Assembly (NCBI GenBank): GCA_019454045.1
Contig: SKCR01033646.1
Coordinates: forward strand, 372,001-436,000
Length of the DNA stretch: 64,000 nucleotides
Reading direction: 5' to 3'
DNA from: Zanthoxylum bungeanum
Taxonomy: Eukaryota; Streptophyta; Magnoliopsida; Sapindales; Rutaceae
Below the pieces are notes generated by a model that saw only the letters and a list, made by a program, of their open reading frames with translations, was not told where the DNA came from and made no database searches. Shown one piece after another: positions 32,086 to 42,951 of this stretch (positions within the stretch are counted from its first letter, which is position 1; each line of letters begins with the position of its first letter). Position numbers and translations under genes: made by a program.

Positions 32086-32172
32086 GGACTTAATGCTCTG
32101 CTACAAGACAGAGCACCATTTGTCGGGCATACCACCTCAACAAAGTGAGATGGTATGGCCGGCACATGCAAA
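32086..32172. repeat. Double-hairpin 87-bp segment, copy 2
   Basis: It matches copy 1 (31055-31141) with about six changes. The second hairpin has one mismatch (TGAGATGGTATG). It begins directly after the solo LTR end. Confidence 0.8.
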
Positions 32173-32622
32173 TTTTTCTCTAATAAATGAAGATAATTTT
32201 TCTATTGTTTTAATTAATTGATGTAATTATATATACAGGAAGCATTAATGTGTAAAATAATGGTTAATTTTTTCCCATTCTTTAAATTCTTATCATTACT
32301 CAAGTGTTCACTTGTAAATAGAATAGAATAATATAAAAATTATAATTCTTAATCATATAATTAATTACATCTTTCTGTTTGCTTAAGCTATTGAAAGAAC
32401 TGTACAAAGAGCTGCGAAAACAGAAAAAGATTTAAACTCGTTTGATAGCGAGATTCAATTAATTATCTTCTGACAACTTAAATAAGTGAATTCAGATTGC
32501 AATTCATTTCAAAAACAAAACGGTTTGTACTTTTTCAGGTATTTTAATTTTGTGATCGAACTTTTTTGCAATATTTTCCAGTAATTAACGATATCCCTCT
32601 ATGGTTATATGTTGATTTTAAT
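32173..32622. other. AT-rich intergenic sequence
   Basis: No clear feature. A short stretch near 32390-32455 is somewhat less AT-rich and could be read in frame, but it is too short to assign. Confidence 0.45.
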
Positions 32623-32627
32623 ATATA

Positions 32628-33553
32628 TTGATGGTGGATTTTGTGACCAAGTGTTTGAACAGCACGACAAGGGTAGAAGGGGAATTTCTTCTTTTGGGGA
32701 TGACGAATATTCTGAGGGTATTGACCGTTCTTTGACTAGGCATAGTATCCATACCTGGTCTCCTAATTTTGATCGACCTGAGAACATAGCATGGTGCAGA
32801 TATCAGAGACCGATAACATCAGAGCCAACCCCGACCACTATAGCCCGATAGCTTGGTTCAGTCATATCCTTCCCCCTGGATCGGAAGAATGAGCTCGAAT
32901 ATTATCGGTCAGGTCGGAAGTAGTTGGATTAGTTCGGCACAATGTCTTGCTGTCCTCATGAAGCCCGACATGTAACCGGGACCGTTTGGACATTTTCCCG
33001 ACATGTACCACCGCGAGAAAGATCTTTACAGGCTGTCTTCATAATTGTTTAGTGTGGCAGTGCCCAAAACATAGTGATTTAATGAAGAGTCAGATGGCAG
33101 GCTTGCTTTCGGCGAGGCAGTTGGGGCAGAAAGTCCATCAATCGGCAGGAAATCCACATGGTTGACGTCATAAAGATATGTGAATAGTGTTATTTTTTCC
33201 TTAGTATATAAAAGGAGGGTAATCTCATTTGTAAGGGTTAGCAAAATTTCACTCAAGCACTATTTGTAAGAAAACACTAAGCAAACAGCTTGGTAATACT
33301 CGTAAACCCTTTGAAAAAGAGGTCAGCCGAGATCGGTTCAGTAATAAAACCAGTACTCTACTTTATTCCCGTGGATGTAGGTTGGATATATTCTGTCGAA
33401 CCACGTAAACCCTTTGTTGATTCTGTGTTTGTTTTTATCTCCTGCTAAATTTACTTTTGGCCCCTTATAACCAAACAAATTCACAGTTGGAGGAGGATTA
33501 TTCTAGGAGTGGTATTCCAAACCTGCCCATGGAACGAAAATCACCCATCAACT
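32628..33553 (+). repeat. 5' LTR of the Tat-like element
   Basis: It starts (TG)TTGATGGTGG, with the first two bases apparently lost, and ends CATCAACT. TGACGTCA at 33163-33170 lies 34 nt before TATATAAAAGG (33205-33215). It matches 41927-42846 closely. Confidence 0.85.
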
Positions 33554-33555
33554 GT

Positions 33556-33573
33556 TGGCGCCGTCTGTGGGGA
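33556..33573 (+). other. Primer binding site of the Tat-like element
   Basis: TGGCGCCGTCTGTGGGGA follows the 5' LTR by two or three bases; this form is typical of Tat-group elements. Confidence 0.85.
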
Positions 33574-33604
33574 GAGAGCAAAAAGCATTTGACTTAGTAA
33601 GACA

Positions 33605-33853
33605 ATGGCAGGAGACGTGAACCACAAATCGTCGGAGGGTTCAACGACTGAGTGGATGGAAAGAATGGAAGAAAACATGAGTAAGGAAATGGAGACAAAC
33701 CAGACCTTCATGAAGGCCATGATGGAGAAACTGGAGAAGTTAGAAAAGGTGAACGATGAAAAGTTGGAACCTGGTCCGAGTGGAAAGAGGAAAGAGATAG
33801 CCAGAAGAAAGAAGGTTGACAAGGGCGATAAAAGCGGGAGAAGGAACGCCTAA
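33605..33853 (+). pseudogene. Short gag-like N-terminal ORF of the Tat-like element
   Basis: 82 residues starting 50 bp after the PBS, where gag would begin. It is highly charged, with a heptad-like coiled stretch (MERMEENMSKEMETNQ, then MKAMMEKLEKLEKVND) and a basic tail (KRKEIARRKKVDKGDKSGRR). No capsid domain or zinc knuckle follows, so at most it is the start of gag. It could also be a small ORF peculiar to this non-autonomous family. Confidence 0.5.
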
Positions 33854-34531
33854 AGATTAAGATGAGCAGTAGCTCTCCTCCTTGAGCCACAAAATGAAAT
33901 GTAAAAAAGGTTACCAGTCGTCACCCATTAGGACTAAGCCGCAGAATGAAATTTAACGTCAAAAATGGGTGACACTCGCACGCCGCCACTCGTAAACGGA
34001 CAAGTTCCTCCTAGAGAAGGAGCGGCGTTTGTTCGGCCTGCCAAGTCTTCGGTTCCACGGTCAAGATAGCCCTCAGAGAACAGCAGGCGAACTAATATAC
34101 CAGGGGCACACGATAAGTTTCCATGATTGCCACATGCATACTATCAGGTGGACACCTGAGATGATATGGAGGGAAGGGTGCAAGTTGCCGATAGAGACAT
34201 GCATTGTACAGAGATTCTTACAGAACGTTCGGCATAAAGGGACCTTGTTAACTTGATCAAAAATTTCAGAATCAAATTCAGACCGGAAGAATACGGTTGG
34301 AAGACCACATAAGAACTGCCACAAACTTATTGTAAAACCTCTCCTGAAATGACCCGCAAATAGTTGTAAGAAAGGCAGTAGATCCCACGAATATAAATAA
34401 GACTTTCTCTTTTAAATTAAAAACTTGTCCACTTTACTTGTTTATTAATTGAATGCGAAAGCCATGTTCAATATTCCTGGGGTGTGCTCGGGGTGAAGAA
34501 GTGTTCGGTATCTGGGAATGACACTAAGCCC

Positions 34532-34710
34532 GCGGCACGCCAATCCCGAGTGTCATTATCAAACCCCCAGGTGGAAGTGTTTCGACCCGAATATTTTCAC
34601 TTTTGATGATCCAAAACACATCAATGGATGAAGTGCATGTGGGAAAAGCGCTACCCCTCGTGGCACGCCAACCCCGGGTGTCATTATCAAACCCCCGAGG
34701 CCGAAGTGTT
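34532..34710. repeat. Direct repeat with about 130-bp spacing
   Basis: GGCACGCCAATCCCGAGTGT at 34535 and GGCACGCCAACCCCGGGTGT at 34662 start two similar 50-bp blocks that each end with CATTATCAAACCCCC and GAAGTGTT. Probably the beginning of a tandem array cut by the LTR insertion at 34721. Confidence 0.7.
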
Positions 34711-34720
34711 ACTACCCCAT

Positions 34721-35777
34721 TGATGAGTGGTAAATCTATCACTATTTCCCACTCATTTAGCTTAATATTTTGTATAGTTTCTTGAGTTTTGTGAATATTT
34801 TGATGTGTTTTGTGTTATTTTGTAGATAAATAAAGTTTCAGGACATTCTGGAGGTGATTTGGACCAAAACAGTGAAAATTGGGAAAAGGGCATTTTGGTA
34901 ATTTGGGCGCGTCGCGACGCGCAAGCCCTTGACGTCGCGACGCCTAACGTGCACCAGAGCTGCTAACGTACGCCGGGTCAACGGGTCAGAATTTGAGAAG
35001 TTTGACTTTGCTAACGTGCGCCGTGACACATGTCACCATCACAGCCGATTTGCTAACGTGTGCCGTGCCACATGTCATCATCCTACGGTGCTGACAATTA
35101 CAATTCTAATATCACCGGTTTATAAGGGGTTATTTTATAGTTTGGGTAATTTAAAGGTTTACTTATTAAGTCTTAAGTTTAATGCTTCTTGTTGTCTGAT
35201 CACCAATAAGATTGGGATTTTAGGTTTCAGCCTTAGACTTAATAGCCCACGATCTTCCTTGAGGATAAATAACCCTTTAATAGATTTCCTTACAGGATAG
35301 ACATATACCTGTCGGGCGGGGGTAGCCATAATTGGAACTTAAACTTAATGAATCCAGATAATTTGGTTGACATAGACATATGGTTCAATTGGGTTAAACT
35401 CGGTATTTGCGTCTGACCATCGACATAGGCGTTTGCATAATTTAGTGTTCCAGATTAGTAAACTGATTTATTACACAAACATAAAATAATCACTTCATCT
35501 TTTAAAAGATATTAGAATGATTCACAACCCTAGATTTTTGTATCTTTTGTTATTTTTCTTAGTATTTTCTTTTGTTTATTTTATTTATTTTAATTAAGGA
35601 AAACCACATTCAACCATTCAAACAATCATTATCTTCTCCATTTAATTAGATATTTGTAAATAAATAGATTCAATAATTAATAACAACAGTATGAATTAAG
35701 TCCTCGTGGGATCGATATTTTTATACTACTTGAACGATACGTGCGCTTGCGTTATACGTGTGTGTTTACGCCGGTCA
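34721..35777 (+). mobile_element. Solo Tat-like LTR, internally deleted
   Basis: TGATGAGTGG to CGGTCA, 1057 bp, same family as 4831-6799 but without the middle, including the TATA and the minisatellite. Near-TSD CCCAT (34716-34720) and CCTAT (35778-35782). It keeps the GCGTCGCGACGC palindrome (34909-34920) and the conserved 3' end. Confidence 0.85.
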
Positions 35778-35799
35778 CCTATGACTCGTATTTTTGTGG

Positions 35800-36100
35800 A
35801 ATAGCTTGGGTAAGCCGAACCCAGGGAGGTTTCTGCCCCTGCGAGTTATCTGGCTGATCCCGTTGAGAACCACCAGGCACACAACATGAGGACGGCCGAA
35901 TGACCTCCATGACCTTTGTGACCTCGGGTAAATCGGACCCAGAGAGATTTCTGCCCCTGCGAGTTGGCTAGTGAGTCCCGTTGAGAACCACCAGGTGCAT
36001 AGTGCGGGGAAGGCCCCACTGCCTCCGTGACTCTTGCAACCTTAAGGGATGACAAACTTGGGGAGGTTTCTTCCCCCGAGGATAGTCTGCCTAACCGCCC
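35800..36100. repeat. Two to three diverged tandem units of about 125 bp
   Basis: The wording GGTTTCTGCCCCTGCGAGTT..CCCGTTGAGAACCACCAGG recurs at about 35828 and 35950, with a third weaker copy near 36065. It lies in the non-coding middle of the Tat-like element. Confidence 0.7.
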
Positions 36101-36544
36101 CGAATCAAGAGAAACATAGCATGTGGATGTTTCTTCCCTCATAGCGTTTTCAGACTCCAGACCCGCCTAGCATGGACACCAGTTCATGGCTTTGGCCGCT
36201 CACCTATCTGTAGCCCGGTTAGCCGGGACACTGAATTGTAAGGTTCAAAATTGTTGTTTTGGGAAACACCAGGCAGGACGCTGCCTCGGGGCATTTCGGG
36301 TTATCATTTCGGGTCTGCGTGGAGTATGTGCTAAGTCACTTTCATTGTACTAACTTTGTCATGTTTTAACTTTTTGCTTTTTTACGGATGCCCGGCAAAG
36401 GGACGCCTGCGCCAAGATCCGCGAAGTTCCGGAGGTCGAAAATCTTCCCTCATGGATGTACCATTATTCCACCTGGCTCGGGGCTGCATTCGTTCCACCG
36501 AGGCCATTTATTCCACCTGCTCGGGTTTGGGTGATGTCCCACCG

Positions 36545-37360
36545 AGTCTGGATTATTCATCGACATTGAGTCGGAACATCTCCCTCATGGCCGGATCTTG
36601 ATTGGTCCGAAGATGTAACATTCTCTTGGAGCCAAGTATTTTACAAGCTTGGGGTCGGGTTGCGTCCTACCGAGTGGATTATTCATCGGCAGTGGATCGG
36701 AGCATCTCCCTCATGGCCGGATCTTGATTGGTCTGATGAGATAACATTCCCTCGGAGCCAAGTATTCTGCAAGCTCGGGGTCGGGTTGCGTCCCACCAAG
36801 TGGATTATTCATTTGGCATGGGGTCAGAGTATCTCCCCCATGGCCGAATCTCAAATGGTCCGGGGAGGTAACATTCCCTCGGAGCTAAGTATTCTGCAAG
36901 CTCGGGGTCGGGTTGTGTCCCACCGAGTGGATCATCCTCAGCATGGGGTCGGAGCATCTCCCCATGGCCAGATTTTGATTGGTCCGAGGAGGTAACATTT
37001 CCTCGAAGCTAAGTATTCTGCAAGCTCAGGGTCGGGTTGTGCCACACCGAGTGGATCATCCTCGGCATGGGGTCGGAGCATCTCCCCCATGGACGGATCT
37101 TGATTGGTCCGAAGAGGTAATATTCCCTCGGAGCCAATTATGATGCAAGCTCGTGGTCGGGTTGCGTCCCACCAAGCGGATCATCATCGGCATGGGGTCA
37201 GAGCATCTCCTCCATGGCCGGATCTTGATTTGTCCGAGAAAGTAATATTCCCTCGAAGCCAAGTATAATGCAAGCTCGGGGTCGGGTTGCGTCCCACCGA
37301 GCGGATCATCATCGGCATGGGGTCGGAGCATCCCCCCATGGCCGGATTCTAATTGGTCGG
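36545..37360. repeat. Tandem array, unit about 125 bp, about six units
   Basis: The landmark CCGGATCTTGATTGGTCC recurs at about 36591, 36717, 36844, 36968, 37093, 37218 and 37342, spacings 124-127 bp. Each unit also has GGTCGGGTTGCGTCCCACCGAG and TCGGAGCATCTCCC. Open frames on either strand here follow the period and are not genes. Tandem repeats in untranslated parts are known from Tat/Ogre-type elements. Confidence 0.92.
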
Positions 37361-37533
37361 AATCAGAATTTCCCTTCATCATCAGATATTGGAGAACAAG
37401 TTAACATGCATTGAGAGCAGGAAGTAAAACAGTCATTAATATACAAGAAGAGGAAATGTGCATATTATTACAGAAGAAAAATGTATTGTTTGTTACACAT
37501 GGCCCCCTTAGGGTCACCCTCACTCCTCAGCCC

Positions 37534-40500
37534 TCACATGGGCAACTGGTTCAACTTGATCAGGCTCAGGAAGTAAAACCTTTGGCTCGGGCACAGTAGA
37601 AAGGATCTCAGTTTCAGTTTGATTGGCAGGAGGAGCTTTGACTTCTGCTGTAGGCACTTCGGGCTCGGGGGCAGGGGTCTCGAGTGAGCTTTCTCAGGAA
37701 CTGGGGACATGGGCACATCATATATGGGTTCAGGGTCTTGAATCTGCTCTAAAGGAGGCACGAGTAAGGCAATAGCCTCGTCATCTGAGAGCTCTCCCTT
37801 GCAGTATTTGATGGCAATGTGGGCGGGCCTCATATCCGCCCAGGGCATTAACACATGGATGATCTCCGCGCAGTCTCCAATCCCGTCAAGTTTGGCTTTC
37901 TCCGGGTCCGCCTCCAGCTTGGCCTATTTGTTTTTCAGGTCATCCCGGACCTGATCCATATCTTTGATTGCCTCTTTGAGCTTGGAGTCTGAACTGGCTT
38001 TCTCCCATCTCAGCCGTTTGGCCTCATCCTCCGCATCATCCATCTTTTTCTTCGCAACGGCGAATGCATTGCGGAGGGAATCATTCAGTGCTGTGGCCTC
38101 GGCCATAACCCTTTTCAGCCTTTGGTTCTCCTCTTCCTTTTTGGCCAGTTCGGCCTCTCACTCTGTCATCTGAGATTGAAGCCTCTGCATTGGCCCCCCT
38201 CGGACAGTAAGCTCGTCAGCAGGTCTTTTTTCCGGGCCATAATGTAACCCATCAGCAAGAGAGAAAGAGAGGGTTAGAATTCACCAAGTAAAAGTGAAGA
38301 ACGGAAACAAAAAAGAGTGTTTACCTTAAGAATTTGGGCAGAGAACTTGTAGATCACCTCCTCATGGGATATGTCCTCATATTTTGGGATCTACTCGGGG
38401 GGACCGCTTCGGCCAATAAGTTTAATGCAGACACCAGATGGGCTACCGCATCCTAGACCTTTTCATTAAGGTCATTCGCCCCAAACACCACCCTCTCTTC
38501 CCGGCCCCGGACGGAACCTCTGCTGGTTTCTTCTCCTTCCGAGTGACAGCCTTCTTGGTGGGGGGTTCTTCTTCTTCTTCCTCCCCAAGCTCAACTACTT
38601 CTTCGCTGAGCAGGCGGCGACACTTGCTTGAAGGTATGGATGAGGCAAGGGACAGTTGGATTGTAGGGCTCGGAGCAGCCAATGTGAGAGTGGGCTGAAG
38701 AGGTGCCACTGAATAAGCGAGCAGTTTGGCATTGCTCTTAGCCTCATGAGGAATAGGAGTGGTCAATCGTCGCCGAGAAATTCCAGCTGCCCCCTGGCTG
38801 GCCTTTTTGGCTAGGCCCTTGATCCGCCCCTTGACGTCGCCTGACTTTGTCATTCCTGCAGAATACAAGACATAAAGCATGGTTTGTTTCCGAGCAGGAG
38901 CAACCTCAATCAGATTTAATCTGAGTATGAGAAATTTGTTAGTAGGTCAGATTTGACTACCTAATCGTTCTAGAGCCTGTGGAGGTGTGTTCCGGATGAG
39001 GCACTATTCTACAAAGGCGACATTGTTGACGATTTTCCTCTAGGAGCCGGAGAAACTCATGGCTTTCTTAACCCTGGCCCGGACTTCATGACTGACTTTG
39101 GGAGGATCCCTCTAGCAGGCTAAAAATATTTGGGAAGTTAGTATTTTTCTATAAAATTTACGGAAAAACTAAGAGATCAGATTCTCACCCAATTCCATAA
39201 AGACATATGGGACGTCTATCTCTTCAGAATCTGTTGACCGAGAGCGACCCCAGTCGTCCGTGGCCCAGAACCATGGATCTTTGAAGTTCTTGTTAGTCTG
39301 GGGGAGCTCGGTGATGAGAGCAAGTATGTCGGCATAAGATGAGAGATAATACCAACTGTGATGAGATTTTGGGTTGGCCTTCAGTTTGTACAATCTTTGC
39401 AGCTCCACAAAGGTCAGCTCTCATAGGCCCGTGATAGAAACCTGCCTGGAACAAAGCCAAGCAAACCCATCCACGTGTTCTAAGCCCCAAGAACCGCGAA
39501 TCTTGATTTTGTAAGAACAAAATCATTCCAAGATCAAGTCCAACCCTTAAAGAACTTTGCCCTTAAGAACCTTTCTTTATTTCTTTGGAGAATCTTGAAC
39601 AGCGATACAGCGCCACAACGCTTGCCACACGTTGATAAGCTTTTGTTCCGTAGAACCAAGGAAGAATCCACTCCCTCAAGATGACACAAGTCACTTTGTT
39701 TTGTAAAAAAAATATTCTTAGTTAATTCCCAATTACAATGAATAATGCCCCTTTAAATAGGTGGCTAATCCTAATTATACCCAAATATAATAAAACCATA
39801 GTAAAATAAATCCAATAACACATAAAATACTTTATAATTTCGTGCATGGGCTTTGTAATATAATTAAAGTTCAGCCCAGCACTTAAATAACACATAACCT
39901 TAAAAAAATATAAAATATAAAAACCGTAGGGATATCTTGCATCCTCATTTTGACCAAGAAGAAATCCGAACTGGACTTTGATATAAGCTACAACGTTGTA
40001 GAGCTACGAGTTCTCTTTCCAATGCAACTTGAATCACTAAAATCAGACATCGGACAAGAAAGTTACGTCCAAAATACGAAGCCTGCGCAAATCCCGCCAC
40101 TACTAATGCACTATTCAGAAATAAAGCCCAAAATCAATCGAGGCAGCCCATGCACGTCCAAGACACATTCCAATATTGCTTTAGACATAATAAAGCCTTC
40201 ACATAAAGTATCATGCATGGACCAAACTCAAGAACCCAAGGAATCTTCCAAATCCACCAAAATGGCCCAAATACACCAATTTGACCAAGCCATGCAATCA
40301 GCCACAACTTCAAGTTAACTTGGCCCAACAAACAGAGTTCATTCTGGATCACATCAGCCCCCTCGATGCCATATCACATGAAGACCGTCCAGTATCCTCC
40401 AACTGTTCAGATTCAGCTGGCAGTGAGCAACTTCCATCGAGGCAAGCATCCTCGCAAAGTAGGACTGGATAGACAGTCGTAAGCTGCATTCGAAGAAGGA

Positions 40501-40644
40501 TGGGATGAGGGCCATGGAGCCGGACTCGGGCCGGCTTGCGTATTCACCAAAGCCAGGGACCTCAAGCGCTATGCCTATGGGGACCTCATACCGATGGCGG
40601 AGTATGCTCAAGGCGTCTTCTGTGATGGTTGAAGGACGATCCAT
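37534..40644 (-). pseudogene. Antisense extra ORF of the Tat-like element (plant transposon protein type)
   Basis: Minus-strand frames read in order: 40644-40354 (VPGFGEYASRPESGSMALIP, then HCQLNLNSWRILDGLHVIWH), 39526-39169 (LKANPKSHHSWYYLSSYADI, then TNKNFKDPWFWATDDWG), 38880-38443 (basic and acidic low-complexity), 38106-37924 (alanine/lysine-rich coiled coil), and 37854-37534 (acidic end). The first two resemble the family often annotated as putative gypsy-type transposon protein (PF04195-like), which ends in a coiled coil. The frame is cut by an LTR (39510-40353) and by several frame changes. Function unknown. It lies opposite to the element's own direction, near the 3' LTR. Confidence 0.72.
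39510..40353 (-). mobile_element. Solo LTR interrupting the antisense ORF
   Basis: On the minus strand it runs TGTGATCCAGAATG to GTTCTTACA, 844 bp. It splits two conserved parts of the antisense protein, so it is a later insertion. I see no clear TSD (GATTT versus TCAGC), so the ends may be off or diverged. The family is not assigned; the size and TG..CA ends suggest an LTR. Confidence 0.55.
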
Positions 40645-40899
40645 GTCCAGGGAGGACCAGTCTAGTTCACCCGGCTCCAGGTTTTTCCGGGGAATTTGGT
40701 GGCGGCAGGTGTCGTTCTATTCTTGAGATGGAGTTGGAGTGGTATCTAATTTTTCTAAGCTGGTCGTCCCCGAGCTGGAGGAAACCTCTTCAGCACGAGG
40801 AGGCTGGAAGAATGGGGGCCGAGCTGAGAACGATTCAGCGTCTAACATTCCTAACAATGGCAGGGTCCGAAGAGTGCAGTTAGTAATATGTTTGGGGAC

Positions 40900-41926
40900 A
40901 TCATATACTCAAAGGCTATTCTCATGACCGAAGACCTACACCTGAAGTCTCTAAACGTCCTAACGATGGCCGAAAACAGTAAGTCTTTTCATAAGCATCA
41001 AACCAATCACGTAATAAACAGCAAACCCAGAAAACCCGAAAATCAAACATTCTAACCCACAACCCGTCATTCGACTTAAAAATGCATGCATCCTACACCA
41101 TCCGACCAACCCACAAAAAACACCATACATTTCCACAACACATTCGCAACGAAGAATAGAGGCATAAACACAAAATCATGATATAAAACATGAAGAACAA
41201 GCAAGAACAAACACATGAACATTCGCATGCAGCAAATAAACATGAAAAGTCTCAGAAGTTGGGTAGAATGAGGTCGAGCATAAGGCTTACTTGATTCGAG
41301 AGGTTGAATAGAGAGATGGTTTGGCCGGTCTTGAAGTCTGTTGATCTCAGAATTTGGGGAAGAATCTTTCGCGCTTCGGAAGAATTGGTTTTCGTAAAAG
41401 AGGGAAAGGTGTGATGTTTTCCTCTTTTTGTAGGCAGCTCGGGGCATTTCTGACCGTTAGATCAGAGAGGGAGGGCTCAGATGCGCTCCGCGTGTCACTT
41501 TCAAATTCTATCTACTCAAATCTTAATGAACGGCTGAGATTGAAAACCCTTCAGCTGCCCATGAACGGTTGATTATTTTGGTTTTGGCGGGAGGGTCGTG
41601 GATGCTTGACAAGTGTCACGACCAGATTAAGCCCTAAAAATGATTTGATGGGCATTTATGAGGTAATGATGGTTTGCGGTTTCCAAAGGACAGCTAACAG
41701 AAGGGTAAATGGGGGATTTGCTTCAATACACGAGCATTGTTTGGGCATGTATCAGGATTTTCAACGACCGAGTAGATGAAGATGACGAGGACGACCCAAT
41801 TAATAACCGAGACAGTTTTTGTGGCTCTTAGGAATGAACGCCGCCCTGTTGATCCGCATTCCCCCGACTTTATAGTTCTCGGCACCAACTCATGCACTCG
41901 TTGAAACCGAGAACTATGAGACAAAT
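40900..41926. other. 3' non-coding region of the Tat-like element
   Basis: Between the antisense ORF start and the 3' LTR. Short frames, including a minus one with a hydrophobic run at 41076-41447, show no family likeness. No strong polypurine tract is seen before 41927 (only AACTATGAGACAAAT). Confidence 0.45.
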
Positions 41927-42846
41927 TGTGATGGTGGATTTTGTGACCAAGTGTTTGAACAGCACGACAATGGCATAATGAGAATTTCTTCTTTTGGGGA
42001 GAACAAATATTCTGAGGGTATTGACCGTTCTTTGACCAGGCATGGTATCCAGACATGGTCTCCTAATTTTGACCGACCTGAGGACATAACATGATGCAGA
42101 TATCAGAGACCAAAAACATCAGAACCGACCCCGACCACTATAGCCCGATAGCTCGGTTCAGTCATATCCTTCCCCCTGGATCTGAAGAATGAGCTCGGAT
42201 ATTATCGGTCAGGTCGGAAGTAGTTGGATAGTTCGGCACAATGTCTTGCCGTCCTCATGAAGCCCGACATGTAACCGGGACCGTTTGGACATTTCCCACT
42301 GACATGTACCACCGCGAGAAAGATCTTTACATGTTGTCTTCATAATTATTGAGTGTGGCAGTGCCCAAAATAGAGTGATTTAATGAAGAGTCAGATGGCA
42401 GACTTCCTTTCGGCGAGGCAGTTGGGGCAGAGAGTCCATCAATCGGCAGAAAATCCATGTGGTTGACGTCATAAAGATATGTGAATATTGTTATTTTTTC
42501 CTTAGTATATAAAGGGAGGGTAATCTCATTTGTAAGGGTTAGCAAAATTTCATTCAAGCACTATTTGTAAGAAAACACTAGGCAAACAGCTCGGTAATAC
42601 TCGTAAACCCTTTGAAAAATAGGTCGGCCGAGCTCGGTTCAGTAATAAAACCAGTACTCTACTTTGTTCCCGTGGATGTAGGTTAGATATATTCCGCCGA
42701 ACCACATAAATCCTTTGTTGATTCTGTGTTTGTTTTTATCTCCTGCTAAATTTACTTATGGCCCCTCATAACCAAACAAATTCACGGTTGGAGGAGGATT
42801 AGTGGTATTCCAAACCTGCCCCTGAAACGAAAATCACCCGTCAACA
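41927..42846 (+). repeat. 3' LTR of the Tat-like element (920 bp)
   Basis: TGTGATGGTGG to CGTCAACA. TGACGTCA at 42464-42471 and TATATAAAGG at 42506 keep the 34-nt spacing seen in its relatives. Confidence 0.86.
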
Positions 42847-42851
42847 ATATA

Positions 42852-42951
42852 GTTAGTATTAAAATCATATATATATATATATATATACTATCATTACTCA
42901 TTTTAGTTAACAACATCTTCTTTTAGTCATTACTCATTTTAGTTAACAGCA
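42852..42951. repeat. AT dinucleotide repeat and short direct repeats
   Basis: A run of TA/AT units at 42867-42889, then CATTACTCATTTTAGTTAACA twice (about 42893 and 42929). Confidence 0.7.

Larger units (their letters stand above)
32628..42846 (+). mobile_element. Non-autonomous Tat-like LTR element with antisense ORF
   Basis: LTRs at 32628-33553 and 41927-42846, flanked by ATATA (32623-32627 and 42847-42851), though that TSD is low-complexity. The PBS TGGCGCCGTCTGTGGGGA (33556) sets plus orientation. The interior has a short gag-like start (33605-33853), tandem repeats (34532-34710, 35800-36100 and 36545-37360), and an antisense ORF region (37534-40644). No protease, RT or integrase is seen. 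A Tat-like LTR of the other family (34721-35777) and another LTR (39510-40353) are inserted. Extra antisense ORFs near the 3' side are known for Tat-lineage elements. Confidence 0.82.

Noticed and set aside
32390..32455. Possible host exon fragment
   Set aside because: Too short, no recognised family, no clear splice sites on both sides.
36356..37382. Several open frames on both strands
   Set aside because: They follow the 125-bp tandem array, which by chance lacks stops in some frames.
41076..41447. Minus-strand 123-codon frame with hydrophobic stretch
   Set aside because: No family likeness and not kept in any second copy; lies in the non-coding 3' part of a retroelement.
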